DNA of 64,000 bases, from positions 742,607-806,606 of the forward strand of contig NZ_AP018288.1 in the NCBI RefSeq assembly GCF_002368335.1, read 5' to 3'. Positions 61,429 through 64,000 of this stretch are shown here, one piece after another (positions within the stretch are counted from its first letter, which is position 1; the number at the start of each line of letters is the position of its first letter). A model generated the notes under the pieces. It was not told where the DNA came from. It saw nothing but the letters and a program-made list of their open reading frames with translations, and made no database searches. The DNA comes from Nostoc sp. NIES-4103 (lineage in GTDB: Bacteria > Cyanobacteriota > Cyanobacteriia > Cyanobacteriales > Nostocaceae). A program made the position numbers and the translations under genes.

Positions 61429-63090
61429 CTAGAACTTGATTTCTTTGCTGAGAATTTTAATTTGAGTGTCTGGATAGTAGAATTGCAGAATTTTCGGACT
61501 CGACCAACCTAGCTTGGCTAAATTTTGAGCGCCAGTTTGACTCAAGCCTACTCCATGTCCGAGTCCTCCACCAATAAAAGCATATCCCCACAGCTTAGAT
61601 TGCCCTCTGTTGATAGGTTCTATGTAAAAAAGCGTACTCACAGGAGCAGCAAAGGCACTACGAACCTCATCTTTATGTAAAGTAAAAGTGCCGATATCTG
61701 TTTTCACAGCAAATTCGAGAATGCGTCCGCTGGGACTTCTTTTAACAACTGCCATCGCTTGAATGGTCTTGAATTTAGCATATGGGCTATTTTTCACCCG
61801 CAAAAATTTCTGTAAATCCTTGGTAATATCCTCTAAACTAGTTTCTTTGTACCAACGAAACATATCCCAGCTGCTTTCATTAAATCCTTGCTGCATAGTT
61901 ATAAATCTTTGAAAATTCTTTTCATCTGCTAAACTCTGCTGAGATAAGTTCCAAAAATTGGTAGGAGCATCAATTACTGGGCGCAAATAAGGACGATTCT
62001 CACCATTCCAAATATCACTAAAGGAAGCGGTGACACCACCAGTAGTAGAAGAATACAAAGCATCTACTAGCTCATTGTTATAAGTTAGTACCATACTCCT
62101 TGTAGCCGCGATCGCCTGGTCTGTTTTCTTAGTTGTGCCATTCAGTCCGTTATAAACTTGACAGTGAGTATCAGCACATAACTCGTAGTTATCGGTAGCA
62201 AATCTACGTAAGTTTCGCAAGGCATAAGTCCGGGCAATAATTGCCTGGGCTTCCATGGCCGCCTTTGGCGCGTTTGTGCCAATTTCATGAGGCACAACTC
62301 CGCGCAAATAAGTTTCTAGAGGTACTTGGTTAACTAAAGTGTATGACCCGTAGGCGTTGGGCTGTAAATTTAACTGCCCGGCGTAAAGCCGAGCATTCTC
62401 TGGCTTCTCGCTTTTATTCACCCGAATTAAGTTTTTATCGGTGCTAATCTCTAAGGACTTCAAGCTGTAGCGCTTGCCATTCACGCTCCAATTAACTTGC
62501 GGTATTTCCTTACGAATTTTTGTATCAATATATGCTGTTTCTTGATTAACAGTTTGTACACCTTGGAATAGCAAACGCCGCAGTAAGGGAGTATTGTAAA
62601 CGTCCCGTTTTGCCCAAACTTGCCAGCGTTCTGGCTGGGCTATTTCCACTTCTATCCCCTGAGAACGCCATTTATTAGCACTATCTTCAGCTGTTTCAAA
62701 GGTACGGTAAGTGCCTAAAACTACAACTTCTTCAATTACAGGTTTCGGTAAAGCTTGCATTACTGTTTCCAGCTTTACGGTATTTTGCGTAAACAGCGTT
62801 TGCTCTTTATTACCTACTTTGAATTTTAATCTTAAGCGATCGCCTTTTGTAGGTTCGAGTTGCAGCTTGGCTGTTGGCTTCTCTCCAAATCGCTGCACAA
62901 TCCCAATTTTCAGTTCCACATCAATATTAGTCTCTGGCCCCGATGCGGCTGTCAGACCCAATAAACAAAATGTTGTTAGCACAGAGTAAGAAAAACGCCA
63001 GAACCAAAATTTCATGACCTGATTTTGCCCCTTAATGCGGCGATGGGGCAGATTTTCCAGTTGCTTTGTAACGTAGTGGTTTTGTCGCAT
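61429..63090 (-). CDS. SpoIID/LytB-domain protein
   Basis: A secreted or membrane-anchored protein of about 553 residues from ATG 63090, or 528 from ATG 63015, where a clean signal peptide (MKFWFWRFSYSVLTTFCLLGL) begins; the second is at least as likely. The C-terminal half has the SpoIID domain: NQVPLETYLRGVVPHEIG, AKAAMEAQAIIARTYALRN-type sequence, DTHCQVYNGLNG, STTGGVTASFSDIW and GHGVGLSQTGAQNLAKLGWS. SpoIID domains act as lytic transglycosylases on peptidoglycan; in cyanobacteria the function is probably cell-wall remodelling. The N-terminal half is a repetitive beta region. Confidence 0.85.
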   Translation of the reverse strand: MRQNHYVTKQLENLPHRRIKGQNQVMKFWFWRFSYSVLTTFCLLGLTAASGPETNIDVELKIGIVQRFGEKPTAKLQLEPTKGDRLRLKFKVGNKEQTLFTQNTVKLETVMQALPKPVIEEVVVLGTYRTFETAEDSANKWRSQGIEVEIAQPERWQVWAKRDVYNTPLLRRLLFQGVQTVNQETAYIDTKIRKEIPQVNWSVNGKRYSLKSLEISTDKNLIRVNKSEKPENARLYAGQLNLQPNAYGSYTLVNQVPLETYLRGVVPHEIGTNAPKAAMEAQAIIARTYALRNLRRFATDNYELCADTHCQVYNGLNGTTKKTDQAIAATRSMVLTYNNELVDALYSSTTGGVTASFSDIWNGENRPYLRPVIDAPTNFWNLSQQSLADEKNFQRFITMQQGFNESSWDMFRWYKETSLEDITKDLQKFLRVKNSPYAKFKTIQAMAVVKRSPSGRILEFAVKTDIGTFTLHKDEVRSAFAAPVSTLFYIEPINRGQSKLWGYAFIGGGLGHGVGLSQTGAQNLAKLGWSSPKILQFYYPDTQIKILSKEIKF

Positions 63091-63205
63091 GAGCGCTCCA
63101 ATGATACCATTACCGATTTTGCGAGCCAAATTAGTTGCAAAACGAAGTCATTATGACTATGATTTATATATAGAGACAAAACAGAGCTAGTTGGGTCAAC
63201 TCCTT

Positions 63206-63469
63206 ATGGTGAGAGTCCAAGAAATTCCATTAAATCAAATTCAGCGGCCGTTGCCCCGTGCCAACGATCCCAATAAGGTAGAAGCCTTAATGGAATCAAT
63301 AGCAGCCATTGGGCAGCAAGAACCCATTGATGTCCTAGAAGTAGATGGACGGTACTATGGCTTTTCTGGTTGCCATCGGTATGAAGCTTGCCAGCGTTTA
63401 GGCAAAGAAACGATTTTAGCCAGAGTCCGCAAAGCTCCCCGCAGCGTTTTGAAGATGCACTTGGCATAG
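63206..63469 (+). CDS. srx: Sulfiredoxin
   Basis: An 87-residue ParB-fold enzyme that repairs over-oxidised 2-Cys peroxiredoxin using ATP. The signature FSGCHRYEA carries the single catalytic Cys56, preceded by PLPRANDPNKVEALMESI and PIDVLEVDGRYYG. Start ATG at 63206; a TTG-type frame start at 63191 adds only a few residues. It lies upstream of a Dps gene on the same strand, so the two may form an oxidative-stress pair, although about 180 bp of repeat-like DNA separate them. Confidence 0.9.
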   Translation: MVRVQEIPLNQIQRPLPRANDPNKVEALMESIAAIGQQEPIDVLEVDGRYYGFSGCHRYEACQRLGKETILARVRKAPRSVLKMHLA

Positions 63470-63646
63470 AAAATAGGGAATGGGGAACTCGGCCCCCCCA
63501 CGACCGCAGGGAGGAGCCACTGCGGTCTTGGGGTTTCCCCAAGTGGAGCATGTGGCGTTGGGGATTAGAGGTAATGGGGAATTGGGCATGGTAAAAGTTA
63601 CTAATGCCTAACACTCAAATACATATAACCTAATTAGGAGAAAAAT

Positions 63647-64000
63647 ATGTCATCTCAGGGAACAGTTAAAAATGTAAATATTGGTATAGACGAAGCAAGT
63701 AGGGCAAAAATCGCCGAGGGGCTATCTCGCCTATTGGCTGACACCTACACACTGTACCTGAAAACTCATAATTTCCATTGGAACGTTACAGGGCCAATGT
63801 TTCAGACGTTACATTTGATGTTTGAGACTCAGTATACAGAACTAGCTTTAGCAGTTGATTTAATTGCCGAAAGAATTAGAGCGCTTGGCTATCCTGCACC
63901 AGGAACCTACAGCGAATATGCCAAGCTGAGTTCAATTCCAGAAACTCCAGGAGTTCCTAAAGCTACAGAAATGATCCGCCTACTAGTGGAAGGACAAGAA
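63647..64000 (+). CDS. Dps-family ferritin-like protein, 3' end outside window
   Basis: The first 118 codons of a DNA-protection-during-starvation protein, which stores iron as a 12-mer and shields DNA. Ferroxidase-site residues are visible: H44 in HNFHWNVTGP, H56 in TLHLMFE, E60, D71 and E75 in DLIAERIRALG. Start ATG with a good TAGGAG ribosome site. The window ends inside the reading frame. Confidence 0.92.
   Translation, partial: MSSQGTVKNVNIGIDEASRAKIAEGLSRLLADTYTLYLKTHNFHWNVTGPMFQTLHLMFETQYTELALAVDLIAERIRALGYPAPGTYSEYAKLSSIPETPGVPKATEMIRLLVEGQE

Overview
This window is chromosomal DNA of a filamentous, probably heterocyst-forming cyanobacterium (order Nostocales). The evidence is a set of oxygenic photosynthesis genes (psbA for a Glu130-type D1, psbK, psbM, plant-type ferredoxin petF), a close match to cyanobacterial biliverdin reductase, very frequent GCGATCGC (HIP1) octamers, and many short tandem repeats of 7-9 bp between genes. 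The genus cannot be fixed from the sequence alone.

Layout. 1-9 kb: a TPR protein with near-identical repeats (cut by the window edge), a tandem universal stress protein, psbM, a [2Fe-2S] ferredoxin, psbK, tgt, a conserved hypothetical gene, cobS, a PPC-domain secreted protein, comF-like and GNAT genes. 9-21 kb: DUF4142 lipoprotein, VOC protein, miaE, SDR, a polytopic sugar-transferase-like membrane protein, an NTF2-like secreted protein, murG, small conserved proteins, cytochrome b561, txlA and a NIL-4Fe-4S ferredoxin.

21.4-32.7 kb is the main accessory island, a type III-D CRISPR effector module. A TIGR03985-type HTH/WYL regulator points left and is split by one in-frame TAA. It is divergent from six overlapping effector-complex genes led by a CARF-nuclease (DUF1887/Card1-like) gene: cas10 without an HD domain but with GGDD, a single cas7, a csx10/cas5 with a helical Cas11-like tail, a double cas7, csx19 and a large TIGR03986 RAMP gene. 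No cas1, cas2, cas6 or repeat-spacer array is visible. An 11-bp inverted repeat in the divergent promoter is a good operator candidate. The likely working scheme is crRNA supplied in trans, target RNA recognised by the Cas7 backbone, cyclic oligoadenylate made by Cas10, and the CARF protein as effector.

32.8-51 kb: DUF3616, CHAD, secreted and dimethylformamidase-like genes, tautomerase, psbA, DUF2252, a GlsB-type membrane protein, a recent petF duplication in which one copy has lost 63 bp in frame, bvdR-map, a pentapeptide-repeat membrane protein, a TPR lipoprotein and an RmlD-like reductase. 51-64 kb: a relic of a STAND ATPase, the glycine cleavage genes gcvT-gcvH-gcvP (read leftwards), a pentapeptide protein, an aldo/keto reductase, ilvC, a NodZ-like fucosyltransferase, a SpoIID-domain protein, sulfiredoxin and the start of a Dps gene.

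Small non-autonomous mobile elements and tandem repeats are prominent. Two families of roughly 103-116 bp elements with terminal inverted repeats each occur twice, and the tandem repeats have entered the gcvP coding sequence in frame at two places. I did not recognise any tRNA, rRNA, CRISPR array, complete insertion sequence or riboswitch.
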